Below, in pieces: positions 52,903 to 61,482 of a DNA stretch of 64,000 nt; position 1 is the first letter of the stretch; each line of letters begins with the position of its first letter. The translations under genes and the position numbers were made by a program. This stretch comes from Azorhizobium oxalatiphilum. Its GTDB lineage: Bacteria; Pseudomonadota; Alphaproteobacteria; Rhizobiales; Xanthobacteraceae. Location: assembly GCF_014635325.1 (NCBI RefSeq), contig NZ_BMCT01000001.1:1641743-1705742 (forward strand), read 5' to 3'. The notes under the pieces were generated by a model. The model was not told where the DNA came from, ran no database searches, and saw nothing but the letters and a program-made list of their open reading frames with translations.

Positions 52903-53505
52903 GTGGACGAGCAGGGAGAGTGGCTCTCCATCACCGATGCGGCGGCACGGCTGACTGCGGCGGGGGATGCGGTCGATCGGTCCACGCTGTCGCGCTATCT
53001 GAAGCAGCATGGCGAGGCGCTCCCGCTGCGGGCCGCCGGCAAGTCCAACCTCGTTGAGTTCGGTGCGCTCCAGCAGCATCGACAGGAGAATATCCGCATC
53101 CGCTCGATGCCCGCCGAGGTGCGCCCCGCGCCCGGTCGGGCTGTGGCGGCTCCGGCACCGGGACGCTTCGTCGGGAGCCAGGCGGACGGGGCCGCCCGCA
53201 AGGTGCAGGCCGATGCAGAGATGCGCGAGATGGATCTCTCGCTGCGCCGGAAGGAGCTGGTGCCGGCGATCGAGGTTGACCGCGCCGGTCGGTCGGCGGT
53301 GGCGCTGATGCAATCGGCCTATGAGCAGGCGCTGGAGAGCGAGGCCTCGAGCGCATCGCTGAAGTACGGGTGGGATGAGCGCACATTGCGCATCGTCCTG
53401 AAACAGCTGGTGCGCAAAGGGCTCGAGGCATTCAATCGCGAACTGCTCAAGAGCATCGACACCATGACACGGTCGGAGGAGGGGACGGCCGGCCAGCCTG
53501 ACTGA
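52903..53505 (+). CDS. Terminase small subunit, Nu1-like
   Basis: 200 aa from GTG 52903. The N-terminus GEWLSITDAAARLTAAGDAVDRSTLSRYLKQHGEALPL is the Nu1/MerR-like winged HTH that binds the packaging site; the rest is a charged coiled-coil region (MREMDLSLRRKELVPAIEVDR) for assembly with the large subunit. It lies directly before the large subunit gene. Confidence 0.82.
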   Translation: MDEQGEWLSITDAAARLTAAGDAVDRSTLSRYLKQHGEALPLRAAGKSNLVEFGALQQHRQENIRIRSMPAEVRPAPGRAVAAPAPGRFVGSQADGAARKVQADAEMREMDLSLRRKELVPAIEVDRAGRSAVALMQSAYEQALESEASSASLKYGWDERTLRIVLKQLVRKGLEAFNRELLKSIDTMTRSEEGTAGQPD

Positions 53506-53516
53506 TCGGGAGCTCC

Positions 53517-55625
53517 ATGTTTGACGCACGCGCTGCCTTTCCCGCTCTGCCGGATGGCGGCGTGGCGCTGTTCGGTGCGCTGGAGGCTGCGAGCCGGCAG
53601 CAGGATGAGCTGACGATCAGTGAGCATGCGGATCTCTTCCGCAAGGTGTCGGCGGAATCGGGTTCGCCCTGGCCGGGCGACTTCCACACCGCGCGCGTGC
53701 CCTATTTGCGCGAGCCGCAGGACTGCCTGCATCCCGACCATCCGGCCCGCCGGGTGGTGGCGCGGTGGGCGGCTCAGCTGGGCAAGTCCACGGCCATCGA
53801 GAACTGGTTCTGTTTCATCGTCGATCGTGCGCCGGGCTCGATGATGATCGTGCTTCCGACCATGGATGAGGCGATCAAGTTCAATCGCATCAAGCTGCAG
53901 CCGACTATCGACGCGTCGCCGCAGATCGAGCACAAGGTGATGCCGGTCTCCAGCCGCGACGAGCAGGGCTCCACCACCAGCTTCAAGAAGTTCGCCGGCG
54001 GGTTTGCCCAGATCGTGAATGCGGGTTCCTCCAAGGGCCTGCAGATGGTGTCGATCAAGTACCTCGCCATGGACGAGGTGACGGGTTACGCCAAGGACGT
54101 GGATGGGCGCGGCTCACCCCGCGATCAGGCCCGCGCGCGCCAGAAGTTCTACGGTGATCTTGCCAAGGAATGGCAGGGATCGACGCCCGGTATCGTGGGC
54201 GACTGCGTGGTCACCGCAGACTTCGAGGCCGGCGACCAGCGTTATGTGTACGTGCCTTGTCCGCACTGCGGCAGCTTCCAGGCGCTGGAGTTTGACCAGA
54301 TGCGCGGGCCGGATGCGGCCCGCGACCTGCCGGCGCATTTCCGGTGCATCAGCTGCGACGGCGCCATTCTTGACGGCCACAAACCGGAGATGCTCGCGCG
54401 TGGCGTGTGGATCGCGCGTCGGGTCTCGGAGGGTGAGGGCCCGGTACCGCTGGCGATCGCCGAGGCGGATCTCGCGCGGTGGGCCTGCCTGCCCTGCGAA
54501 GGGCGGTGCCGCCACTGGCAGCCGACCTACCATCTCTGGGCGGCCTATGCGCCGCGCGAGAAGTTCGGCGCGATCTGGACCCGGTGGGAAGAGGCGCAGG
54601 GCGACACCACCAAGCTGCGGGTGTTCTACCAGCAGGATCTGGCGCTTCCTTACGATCCCGGCGGCGTCGCGGTCGAATGGGAGAAGGTGGTCGAGGCGAG
54701 CCGGAAGGTGCCTTATCCGCCTCGCGTCGTGCCCTCGGGTGCCGGTCTCATCGTCTCGGCGGCGGATGTGCAGGGCTATGGCATCAAGTGGTCGGCCTAT
54801 GCCGTCGGTCCGCTCGGTCAATGGTGGCTTATCGACCGCGAAGTCTTCGAGGGCGCTCCGGATCAGAGCGACGAGCCATGGATCGGCCTCTCCGATGCGC
54901 TCGCCCGGCGCTATCCCACCGCCGGCGGCGGGGAACTGGGGATAGAACTGTCCGGCGTCGATACCGGCTGGGCGACGAGCCGGGTCTATGCCTTCTGCGC
55001 CGGGCGCCCGAACGTGCTGGCGCTGGACGGGCGTCACCAGCGGGGCCTGCCGTGGCTCGGCACGCCTTCGAAAAAGGACGTGAAGGACCGCCATGGCCGC
55101 GTCGTCGCGAAGGTGCTGCTCTATCCGGTCGGCCTGTACGACGCGAAGACAGCGGTGGTGGCGGGCCTCGCCAATCTGGTGCAGGGCCCCGGTGCCGAGG
55201 GCATGTGGCCGCGCAACACGCTGCACCTGACCTCGGAGCTTTGCGACGACGACTTCGCCCGGGAAATGACGGCGGAGCGGCTGGTCGATCCGGATGAGGA
55301 AGCCCGGGCGTCCGTGACGCGTCGCGCGCGCAGCCTGATCAGTCCGAAGGCGCCACGCGAGTGGAAGAAGATCGTCGGCCGGGCCAACGACTGGTTTGAC
55401 GCGGCCGTCTATTGCCTCGCGCTCGCCTGGCAGTTGGAACGGAAGTTGCGCCTCACGGCTGAACGCTGGGCCGATCTGCTGGTGGAGGTGCATGGACAGC
55501 CGGTAGCGCCGGATCTGTTCTCAGCCACGCCCGATCCGTTCGTGAAGAAGCCGCGTGAGCCGGTGGAAACCGGCGAGCCCCGTACACCGCGCCCGCCGCG
55601 AAAGCGTTGGGGCGCCTACAACTGA
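53517..55625 (+). CDS. Terminase large subunit, GpA family
   Basis: 702 aa (lambda gpA is 641). ATPase: Walker A AAQLGKST (about 85-92), Walker B IKYLAMDEVT (about 184-188). Central SPRDQARARQKFYGDLAKEWQGSTPGI and a zinc-like CPHCGSF..CISCDG, then the nuclease domain with VSAADVQG and DWFDAAVYCLALA. It cuts and pumps DNA through the portal. Cohesive-end (cos) packaging is expected for this family. Confidence 0.93.
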   Translation: MFDARAAFPALPDGGVALFGALEAASRQQDELTISEHADLFRKVSAESGSPWPGDFHTARVPYLREPQDCLHPDHPARRVVARWAAQLGKSTAIENWFCFIVDRAPGSMMIVLPTMDEAIKFNRIKLQPTIDASPQIEHKVMPVSSRDEQGSTTSFKKFAGGFAQIVNAGSSKGLQMVSIKYLAMDEVTGYAKDVDGRGSPRDQARARQKFYGDLAKEWQGSTPGIVGDCVVTADFEAGDQRYVYVPCPHCGSFQALEFDQMRGPDAARDLPAHFRCISCDGAILDGHKPEMLARGVWIARRVSEGEGPVPLAIAEADLARWACLPCEGRCRHWQPTYHLWAAYAPREKFGAIWTRWEEAQGDTTKLRVFYQQDLALPYDPGGVAVEWEKVVEASRKVPYPPRVVPSGAGLIVSAADVQGYGIKWSAYAVGPLGQWWLIDREVFEGAPDQSDEPWIGLSDALARRYPTAGGGELGIELSGVDTGWATSRVYAFCAGRPNVLALDGRHQRGLPWLGTPSKKDVKDRHGRVVAKVLLYPVGLYDAKTAVVAGLANLVQGPGAEGMWPRNTLHLTSELCDDDFAREMTAERLVDPDEEARASVTRRARSLISPKAPREWKKIVGRANDWFDAAVYCLALAWQLERKLRLTAERWADLLVEVHGQPVAPDLFSATPDPFVKKPREPVETGEPRTPRPPRKRWGAYN

Positions 55626-55632
55626 GGTTGCG

Positions 55633-57315
55633 ATGAACGCCGACGCGAAGCCGCGGGTACGGGTGCAGGCCGGGTCGCGTCCCGCCACCCGTGTGCCCGC
55701 CGGCAGCGCGCCGGCGGCGCGGCCGGTGGCGCGTTATCTGCGGGATGACCGCTCCGGCACGCTCTCCATGCGCCGGGCCGTCACCCGTGACGGCTTCATC
55801 GACGTGCGGCAGGCGGCGGGGCGAGCTTCGGCGCTGGCGCTGGACTTCCTGCACAATTGCGGCTGGATCGCCGGCATTGCTGATCAGGTGATCGTTGATA
55901 CGGTCGGCACCGAGCTCAAGCTCAACCTGCGGCCGGACCTCACGCGCCTAGGCTATGACGAGAAGGAGCGATCCACCTGGTGCCGTCTCGTAGAGGGCGA
56001 GTGGCGCCGTTATTCTTGGAACCCGGCCGAGTGCGACCTCGCCGGCAAGTCCACGATTCCCGAGATGCTGGACGGGGCCATGCGCCACTATTTGGCCTAT
56101 GGCGAGGGCTTCGGTGTGCTGTCCTACCTGTCGGCGGCGGATCGCGCGCGCTACAGGATCGCCACCGGCACCAAGGCCACGCTGGTGGCACCGCATCGCC
56201 TGCCGGCCCGCACGAGCGAGATGGAAGGCCTACAGGACGGTATCTTCCACGATGCCAACGGCCGGCCGACGCATTTCCGGTTCCGGCGCCGGGAGGATGG
56301 GTTCGAGCGAGACATGGACATCGCGGCGCGCGATGAGGCTGGCATTGCGCAGGTGTTGCATGTGATGGACCGGGGCGCCAATCCCGGAGCCTATCGCGGC
56401 ATCTCGCCCATGGCGCCCATCTTCAAGGTGATCGCGCAGTATGACCAACTGGCAGACGCCACCCTCGCGACGGCGCTGCTGCAGACCATCTTCGCCGCCA
56501 CCATCAAGAGCCCGGAACCGTCGGAGAATGCGTTCAAGGCGCTCCAGACGCTCGGCGACACTGACCCGCCGGCGGCCTGGGATGGCACCGACGCGGAATG
56601 GCGGGCGCAGGTCAGCGGCGTCGTGTCCGACCTCATCGACGTGTGGGGGCAGCGTATCGAGGCGCTGAAGAGCGGCGGCATCGACCTGTCCGAGACGGCC
56701 CGCATCGGCCATCTCGGGCCGGGCGAGGAGTTGGTGTTCCACACTGCCCAGACACCGGGCTCGGCCTATCAGCCGTTCTCGGCCAATCTGAAGCGGGAAG
56801 CGGCGCGCTGCATCGGCGTCACCGCCACCAGCGCCTCCATGGATTTCAACGGTGCCACCTATTCCTCGGTGCGCATGGAGGCGGCGACCATCTGGCCGCT
56901 GGCCGTGCGCCGGCGCGAGCGCATCCCGGCGCCGCTGGCGCAGGGCATCATGGAAGCGTGGCTCGACGAGATGATCGCCACCGGTCGCATCCCCTTCAAG
57001 GGTGGCTACCGGGCCTTCGCCGCGAACCGGGACAAGGTGTGCTGGAGCGAATGGCAGGGTCCGGCAGCCCCTACGGCGGATGACTTCAAATCCGCCAATG
57101 CCGCGGCGGTGCGACTGGAAAAAGGCCTGTCCTCGCTCTCCGACGAGTGCGCCCTCGGCGGCAAGGATTGGGAGGAGACGGCGCGTCAGCGGGCGCGCGA
57201 GCGCACCGTCATCGTGGAGGAGCTCGGCTTGCCGGATCCGTTCCAGCGCATGAGCGGCGGTGCGGGGCCGGACGGCGCGGCAGCGGATGGGCGGCGCGAG
57301 CCGGAGGCGGCCTGA
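55633..57315 (+). CDS. Portal protein, lambda gpB family
   Basis: 560 aa from ATG 55633; the frame upstream to 55555 overlaps the terminase. Signature regions for lambda-type portals: YDEKERSTWCRLVEGEWRRYSWNP, HVMDRGANPGAYRGISPMAPIFKVIAQYDQLADATLATALLQTIFAATIK, and SANLKREAARCIGVTATSASMDFNGATYSSVRM. It forms the dodecameric ring at the capsid vertex and is eight bases after the terminase stop. Confidence 0.93.
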   Translation: MNADAKPRVRVQAGSRPATRVPAGSAPAARPVARYLRDDRSGTLSMRRAVTRDGFIDVRQAAGRASALALDFLHNCGWIAGIADQVIVDTVGTELKLNLRPDLTRLGYDEKERSTWCRLVEGEWRRYSWNPAECDLAGKSTIPEMLDGAMRHYLAYGEGFGVLSYLSAADRARYRIATGTKATLVAPHRLPARTSEMEGLQDGIFHDANGRPTHFRFRRREDGFERDMDIAARDEAGIAQVLHVMDRGANPGAYRGISPMAPIFKVIAQYDQLADATLATALLQTIFAATIKSPEPSENAFKALQTLGDTDPPAAWDGTDAEWRAQVSGVVSDLIDVWGQRIEALKSGGIDLSETARIGHLGPGEELVFHTAQTPGSAYQPFSANLKREAARCIGVTATSASMDFNGATYSSVRMEAATIWPLAVRRRERIPAPLAQGIMEAWLDEMIATGRIPFKGGYRAFAANRDKVCWSEWQGPAAPTADDFKSANAAAVRLEKGLSSLSDECALGGKDWEETARQRARERTVIVEELGLPDPFQRMSGGAGPDGAAADGRREPEAA

Positions 57316-57316
57316 C

Positions 57317-57592
57317 ATGGCGAACATCGTGACGATCCGCGGCGCCCAGGTGGACGCGGACGATCCGTGCGCGCTGTGGCAGGCGCTCTACGCCTTCAAG
57401 CTCGCAGTTCTCGCGGGCGAACGCGTCGAGGAGATCGAGGTGCGCTCGCCGGTCACCACCCGGCGCAGCCGCTTCGGCGCTTCCAGCATGTCGGACCTCG
57501 AGGCCGAGCTCGACCGGCTCCAGGCCTCTTGCGAGGCAAAGTCCGGACGGCGGCGTCGCTACGCGATCCGCGGCACCTATCGACCTTACTGA
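57317..57592 (+). CDS. Head-tail joining protein, gpW-like
   Basis: 91 aa from ATG 57317 (MANIVTIRGAQVDADDPCALWQALYAFKLAVLAGERVEEIEVRSPVTTRRSRF). Fits the small gpW family that stabilises packaged DNA under the portal. Length and place (portal-W-protease) fit lambda-like modules, though in lambda W precedes the portal gene. Confidence 0.75.
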   Translation: MANIVTIRGAQVDADDPCALWQALYAFKLAVLAGERVEEIEVRSPVTTRRSRFGASSMSDLEAELDRLQASCEAKSGRRRRYAIRGTYRPY

Positions 57593-57602
57593 GGATCACC
57601 CC

Positions 57603-58655
57603 ATGGCTGCGATCATGGACGGCGGGAAGCTGCGGCTCTCCGGCTATGTCGGCGAATATTTCTTTGAAGACGGCTTTACCGCCTCGGACGTGGTGATGGC
57701 GCTCGCCGGCATTCCGCCCGGCGATGAGCTGGATGTGCACCTCAATTCGGGTGGCGGCATCGCCACGGAGGGGGCGGCCATCCATGCGATCCTGATGGCC
57801 CGTCCCGGCACCACCAACATCGTGGTGGAGGGGATAGCGGCCTCCGCCGCCTCGCTTATCGCCATGGCGGGTGACACCGTGACCATGGCGGCGGGCGCCA
57901 CCATGATGATCCACGATCCCGCCACCATCGCCTGGGGCAATGCGGACGAGCATCTGAAAGCGGTGGAGGAGCTGGAGGCGATCGCCACGGCTTATGCCCA
58001 CGTCTATGCCGCCAAGTCCGGCAAGAGCGCCGAGGATTGCCGCGCCATCATGAAGCGCGAGACCTGGTTCACGCCCGATCAGGCGGTGGAGGCGGGCTTC
58101 GCCGATGTCACGGCGCAGGGCAAGGCCCGGCCCGTTGCGGTGGCGGCCTTCGACTATCGCGTCTTCGCCCACGCTCCCAAGCGGCTCGTGGCCATGGCGA
58201 AGGCGAACAATTGGTCCTTCGGGCCCAACGCGCGGGCGACTTCGTCCGCACCACCCCGTCAGCAGCAGGAGCCATCCATGACGGTCGAGACCAATGGCGG
58301 GGTCGATGCCGCCGAAATGCAGCGTCTTCGCGAGGAGAACGCGAAGTTGACCGCGGAGAAGGGTGACCGGGAGCGCCGCGACGCGATCGCCGCGCTGCCG
58401 GAGGCCAAGGGCCGCGAGGCCATGGCCAAGGCGCTGGCGGATTCCGGCGTCTCCATCGAGCAGGCCAAGGCCGGTCTCGCCGCCGCACCGGCGCCGACTG
58501 CGGAAGGATCGGAGGACGAGACCGGCACGGACCCGACCGCCTATGACCGCCGCCGCGCCACCGCCGCCGGCCTCAACAGCGGCAAGCCGCCGGCCAAGAA
58601 AGGCGACCGCGCGGTGCTTGCCGCCGCCGTCGCCCGCACCAACAAGCGCCGCTGA
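57603..58655 (+). CDS. ClpP/S49-like head maturation protease, with scaffold C-terminus
   Basis: 350 aa. The N-terminal ~200 residues are a ClpP-type serine protease: ELDVHLNSGGGIATEGAAIHAIL, EGIAASAASLI (Ser81), MMIHDP (His104) and GFADVTAQ. The C-terminal part (from residue 226) is a coiled-coil scaffold (AEMQRLREENAKLTAEKGDRERRD..). Lambda gpC with nested Nu3 has the same layout. It processes the portal and scaffold during prohead assembly. Confidence 0.92.
   Translation: MAAIMDGGKLRLSGYVGEYFFEDGFTASDVVMALAGIPPGDELDVHLNSGGGIATEGAAIHAILMARPGTTNIVVEGIAASAASLIAMAGDTVTMAAGATMMIHDPATIAWGNADEHLKAVEELEAIATAYAHVYAAKSGKSAEDCRAIMKRETWFTPDQAVEAGFADVTAQGKARPVAVAAFDYRVFAHAPKRLVAMAKANNWSFGPNARATSSAPPRQQQEPSMTVETNGGVDAAEMQRLREENAKLTAEKGDRERRDAIAALPEAKGREAMAKALADSGVSIEQAKAGLAAAPAPTAEGSEDETGTDPTAYDRRRATAAGLNSGKPPAKKGDRAVLAAAVARTNKRR
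58278..58655 (+). CDS. Nested in-frame scaffold protein (Nu3-like)
   Basis: 125 aa from an internal ATG 58278 (MTVETNGGVDAAEMQRLREENAKLTAEKGD) in frame with the protease. GCAGGAG lies eight bases upstream, a good ribosome site inside the gene. The product would be the coiled-coil scaffold alone, as with Nu3 inside lambda C. Translation from it is predicted, not shown. Confidence 0.68.
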   Translation: MTVETNGGVDAAEMQRLREENAKLTAEKGDRERRDAIAALPEAKGREAMAKALADSGVSIEQAKAGLAAAPAPTAEGSEDETGTDPTAYDRRRATAAGLNSGKPPAKKGDRAVLAAAVARTNKRR

Positions 58656-58667
58656 CGGGAGGATTTC

Positions 58668-59045
58668 ATGGCCCAGACCCTGACCCAGGACCTCGCCGTT
58701 CGCACTGCGAACTACATCATCTCGGAAGCGAACGGCTATCTGTCTCGCGACCAGGTGCTCGTCGCCAGCGGTGCGGGCGTGGTTAAGCCCGCCACCGTGC
58801 TGGCGAAGGTGACGGCGTCCGGCAAGTTCGTGCCGCTCGCGCCTGCCGCCACCGACGGCAGCCAGAATGCCGCCGCCATTCTCTACGAGGGCTGCGATGC
58901 CACCTCCGTCGATGTGCGGCGCACGGTGAGCAGCCGTGCCACCGAAGTGCAGGCCGCCGTACTGATCTGGCCGGCTGGCATCACCGCCCCGCAGAAAACC
59001 GCCGCGCTGGCGCAGCTCGCTGCGCTCCAGATCATCGCCCGCTGA
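58668..59045 (+). CDS. Head decoration protein, gpD-like
   Basis: 125 aa with a strong GGAGGA site. ANGYLSRDQVLVASGAGVVKPATVLAKVTASGKFVPLAPAATDGSQNAAAILYEGCDATSVDVRRTVSSRATEVQ: the HDPD/gpD fold, which sits as trimers on the capsid. The place between protease and capsid is the standard one. Confidence 0.9.
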   Translation: MAQTLTQDLAVRTANYIISEANGYLSRDQVLVASGAGVVKPATVLAKVTASGKFVPLAPAATDGSQNAAAILYEGCDATSVDVRRTVSSRATEVQAAVLIWPAGITAPQKTAALAQLAALQIIAR

Positions 59046-59061
59046 AGGAGGGGCTGATCCC

Positions 59062-60090
59062 ATGGGACTCGTCACCGACGTCTTCAATGCCAACGCTTTC
59101 GGCGTGGTCGAACTGCAGGAAGAAATCGTCGAGAAGGTGGACTATAAGCCCCAGCTTCTCGGCCAGCTCGGTATCTTCGAGCCGGTCTATTCCCGCTCCC
59201 GCGCCATTGGCGTCGCGGAGAAGGATCGGCAGATGACGCTGATCCCGACTTCCGAGACCGGCGCGCCGCCGGAGGAACTCGTGCCCAAGGGGTCCTCCGT
59301 CAAGTTGTTCCAGGCCGTGCGTCTCGCCAAGGGCTCGACGGTCTATGCCATCGAGCTTGCGGGCGTGGCGGCGCTGCCTTTCGATGTGCAGACCAAGGAA
59401 GTCACCGAGGAGGTGTCCGACCGCACCGGCCAGATCATCGACGATCTGGAACTCACCTGGGAGCACATGCGCTTCGGCGCCATTCAGGGCCGGGTGCTGG
59501 ACGCGGACAACACCACGGTGCTGGTGAACTGGTACACCGAGTGGGGCATCGCCGAGCCTGCGGAGATCAACTTCGCGCTCGGCACCGCCACCACCGACGT
59601 GCGCAAGCTCTGCCGCGATGTGGGGCGCACCATGCAGAAGGCGGCGAAGGGACTGTGGACCCCCTCGACCCGGATCGGTGCGCTGTGCGGCGACACCTTC
59701 TTCGATCAACTGGTGAACCACCCGCAGATCAAGGAGACGAAGCTCGGCACCGAGAAGGCGCCGCTGCTGGAGAATATCGAGGGCTATTCGGCCATCGAGA
59801 TCGAGAACATCACCTTCATCAACTATCGCGGCACCGACGACGGCTCCACCATCGCCATCGGGTCCGACAAGGTGCGGTTCTTCCCCATCGGCGCGCGCGG
59901 GGCCTTCAAGGTGGGTTTCGCGCCCGCCAACGAGTTCAAGCCCTACCTCAACCAGCGCGGCCGTGAATTTTACGGCCTCCTGCTGGCGGATACGTCCGGT
60001 CGCGAGGCTTGGGATCGCGTCGAACTGTACAGCTACCCGCTGTTCATCGCGACCCGTCCCGAGATGCTGCTGCGCGGCCGGGCCGCGTAA
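59062..60090 (+). CDS. Major capsid protein, lambda gpE family
   Basis: 342 aa. VVELQEEIVEKVDYKPQLLGQLGIFEPVYSRSRAIGVAEKDRQMTLIPTSETGAPPEELVPKG and ELTWEHMRFGAIQGRVLDADN are the E-type HK97-fold capsid motifs. It forms the icosahedral shell. AAGGAGG lies ahead of the ATG, fitting high expression. Confidence 0.93.
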   Translation: MGLVTDVFNANAFGVVELQEEIVEKVDYKPQLLGQLGIFEPVYSRSRAIGVAEKDRQMTLIPTSETGAPPEELVPKGSSVKLFQAVRLAKGSTVYAIELAGVAALPFDVQTKEVTEEVSDRTGQIIDDLELTWEHMRFGAIQGRVLDADNTTVLVNWYTEWGIAEPAEINFALGTATTDVRKLCRDVGRTMQKAAKGLWTPSTRIGALCGDTFFDQLVNHPQIKETKLGTEKAPLLENIEGYSAIEIENITFINYRGTDDGSTIAIGSDKVRFFPIGARGAFKVGFAPANEFKPYLNQRGREFYGLLLADTSGREAWDRVELYSYPLFIATRPEMLLRGRAA

Positions 60091-60096
60091 CCGGCC

Positions 60097-60492
60097 ATGG
60101 GCTGGAATGATGCGCTCGCCGCCGCCGATCGCGCGGTGGCGAGCTATTTCGACACGACGGACTTCACGGCCACCGGCATGACCAAGCCGGAGCGGGCCGT
60201 GAATGCCGATGGCGTGGTGGATTCCGCGCGTCCGGCGTTCGACTTCAAAGGAACGCTGGAGAAGGCACCCGAATTCTCCGCCTTCGACACCACGAGCCGC
60301 CCCTCGCCGGCGGATCGCAATATCCGCAAGGTGGACCGGATCTGCCTCACCGCCGACAGCACCGCCTGGCCGTGGATGCCGAAGCAGGGCGACCGCATCC
60401 GGTCGGCATCGGCGCTCTATGCCCTTGCTGCCGAACCCGACAACGACGGCACGCGCCGCGTTGCCCTCTGGCTCAACAGGATATCCGGCTGA
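60097..60492 (+). CDS. Head completion protein, hypothetical (FII-like place)
   Basis: 131 aa. MGWNDALAAADRAVASYFDTTDFTATGM, then a beta-rich middle (RKVDRICLTADSTAWPWMPKQGDRI). Stop and next start overlap (TGATG). It occupies the place of lambda FII, a head-tail connector, but sequence identity alone is weak. Confidence 0.68.
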   Translation: MGWNDALAAADRAVASYFDTTDFTATGMTKPERAVNADGVVDSARPAFDFKGTLEKAPEFSAFDTTSRPSPADRNIRKVDRICLTADSTAWPWMPKQGDRIRSASALYALAAEPDNDGTRRVALWLNRISG

Positions 60493-61238
60493 TGCTTGCT
60501 GCCGCCGCCTTTCGCCTCGCCGTGATCGAGGCCCTATGCCCGACCGCCGCGGTGAACAGCGGCGAGGGATTTCCCACGATGGCGCTGTACCGTGTCTATG
60601 ACAGCCGTGCCATCTCCAGCGCCGACCTCGATGCCGGCGCCACCTTCACCCCCTCGCTCTCGGTCTACACCGAGGATACGCGCGTCGAGCGGCGAGGCGA
60701 CGCACAGGCACCGGCGGCCGGTTTCGCCCTCACCGATCTGGTCATCATCGCCGAGCTGTCCGAGCTTGCCCGCGACGAAAACGGCGCCGTCATCACCGAG
60801 CCCGGCGGCGGGCCGGTCACTGACGCGGTGATCAATGGCGACGCGAAGATGCAGATCATGCTCGCCGCCCTGACCGCGCAGGTGCGTGCCGTCATCGTCC
60901 AGAAGCCGGCGGGTGCGCCGGTGCGCAAGATCATGAAATCCGTGCGTGATGTGCGGATCGAGCCTTTCGGTCTGCCGCAGTACGGCGTGCGCTTCCTGCG
61001 CAACGTCATGACCTTCACCGTCGAGATCGGCGACGACAGGTTCACCGATGCTGCCGGCCTGCCGGAGCCTATCCGGAGCGTCGCTGAAGAGCTGCCGGAG
61101 GGCTCCTATGCCAAGGGCCGTCTCGCCGAGCTGGCGCAGGCCTTCGCCGCCACCACGCGCGCCCAGATCGAGGGCTTCACAGTGCGTTTTGATGCGGACG
61201 GCAAGCCCGCCATGCCCTTCGGCGAACAGGAAACCTGA
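60492..61238 (+). CDS. Head-tail connector or tail completion protein, hypothetical
   Basis: 248 aa from ATG 60492 (MLAAAAFRLAVIEALCPTAAVNSGEGFPTMALYRVYDSRA). Contains FTPSLSVYTEDTRVERRGDAQAPAAGFALTDLVIIAELSELARDE; in tail modules of Mu/P2-like phages a protein of this size precedes the sheath. No name is certain. Confidence 0.65.
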   Translation: MLAAAAFRLAVIEALCPTAAVNSGEGFPTMALYRVYDSRAISSADLDAGATFTPSLSVYTEDTRVERRGDAQAPAAGFALTDLVIIAELSELARDENGAVITEPGGGPVTDAVINGDAKMQIMLAALTAQVRAVIVQKPAGAPVRKIMKSVRDVRIEPFGLPQYGVRFLRNVMTFTVEIGDDRFTDAAGLPEPIRSVAEELPEGSYAKGRLAELAQAFAATTRAQIEGFTVRFDADGKPAMPFGEQET

Positions 61239-61263
61239 CCACCAGCCTCAAGGATCCGGACCC

Positions 61264-61482
61264 ATGAAGTTCCGTGCCAAGCCCGGACTGCGCATCCCCA
61301 TGCCCGATCGGTCCGGCCAGTTCGTGCCGGATACCGGCGAAGGGACGAGCGTGGACGAGCTCAACCCCTATTACGCCCGCCTCATCGCCGATCGCGACAT
61401 GGTCCCGGCGACCGATGAAACGGCCGAGGCCGACCCCGAAACCACCGCGCCGGACACCGGCAGCGATGAAGGAGAGAACTGA
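61264..61482 (+). CDS. DUF2635-like protein, Mu gp38 place
   Basis: 72 aa (MKFRAKPGLRIPMPDRSGQFVPDTGEGTSVDELNPYYARLIADRDMV), the short acidic protein that precedes the sheath in Mu-like tail modules. The stop overlaps the sheath start (TGATG). Confidence 0.75.
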   Translation: MKFRAKPGLRIPMPDRSGQFVPDTGEGTSVDELNPYYARLIADRDMVPATDETAEADPETTAPDTGSDEGEN

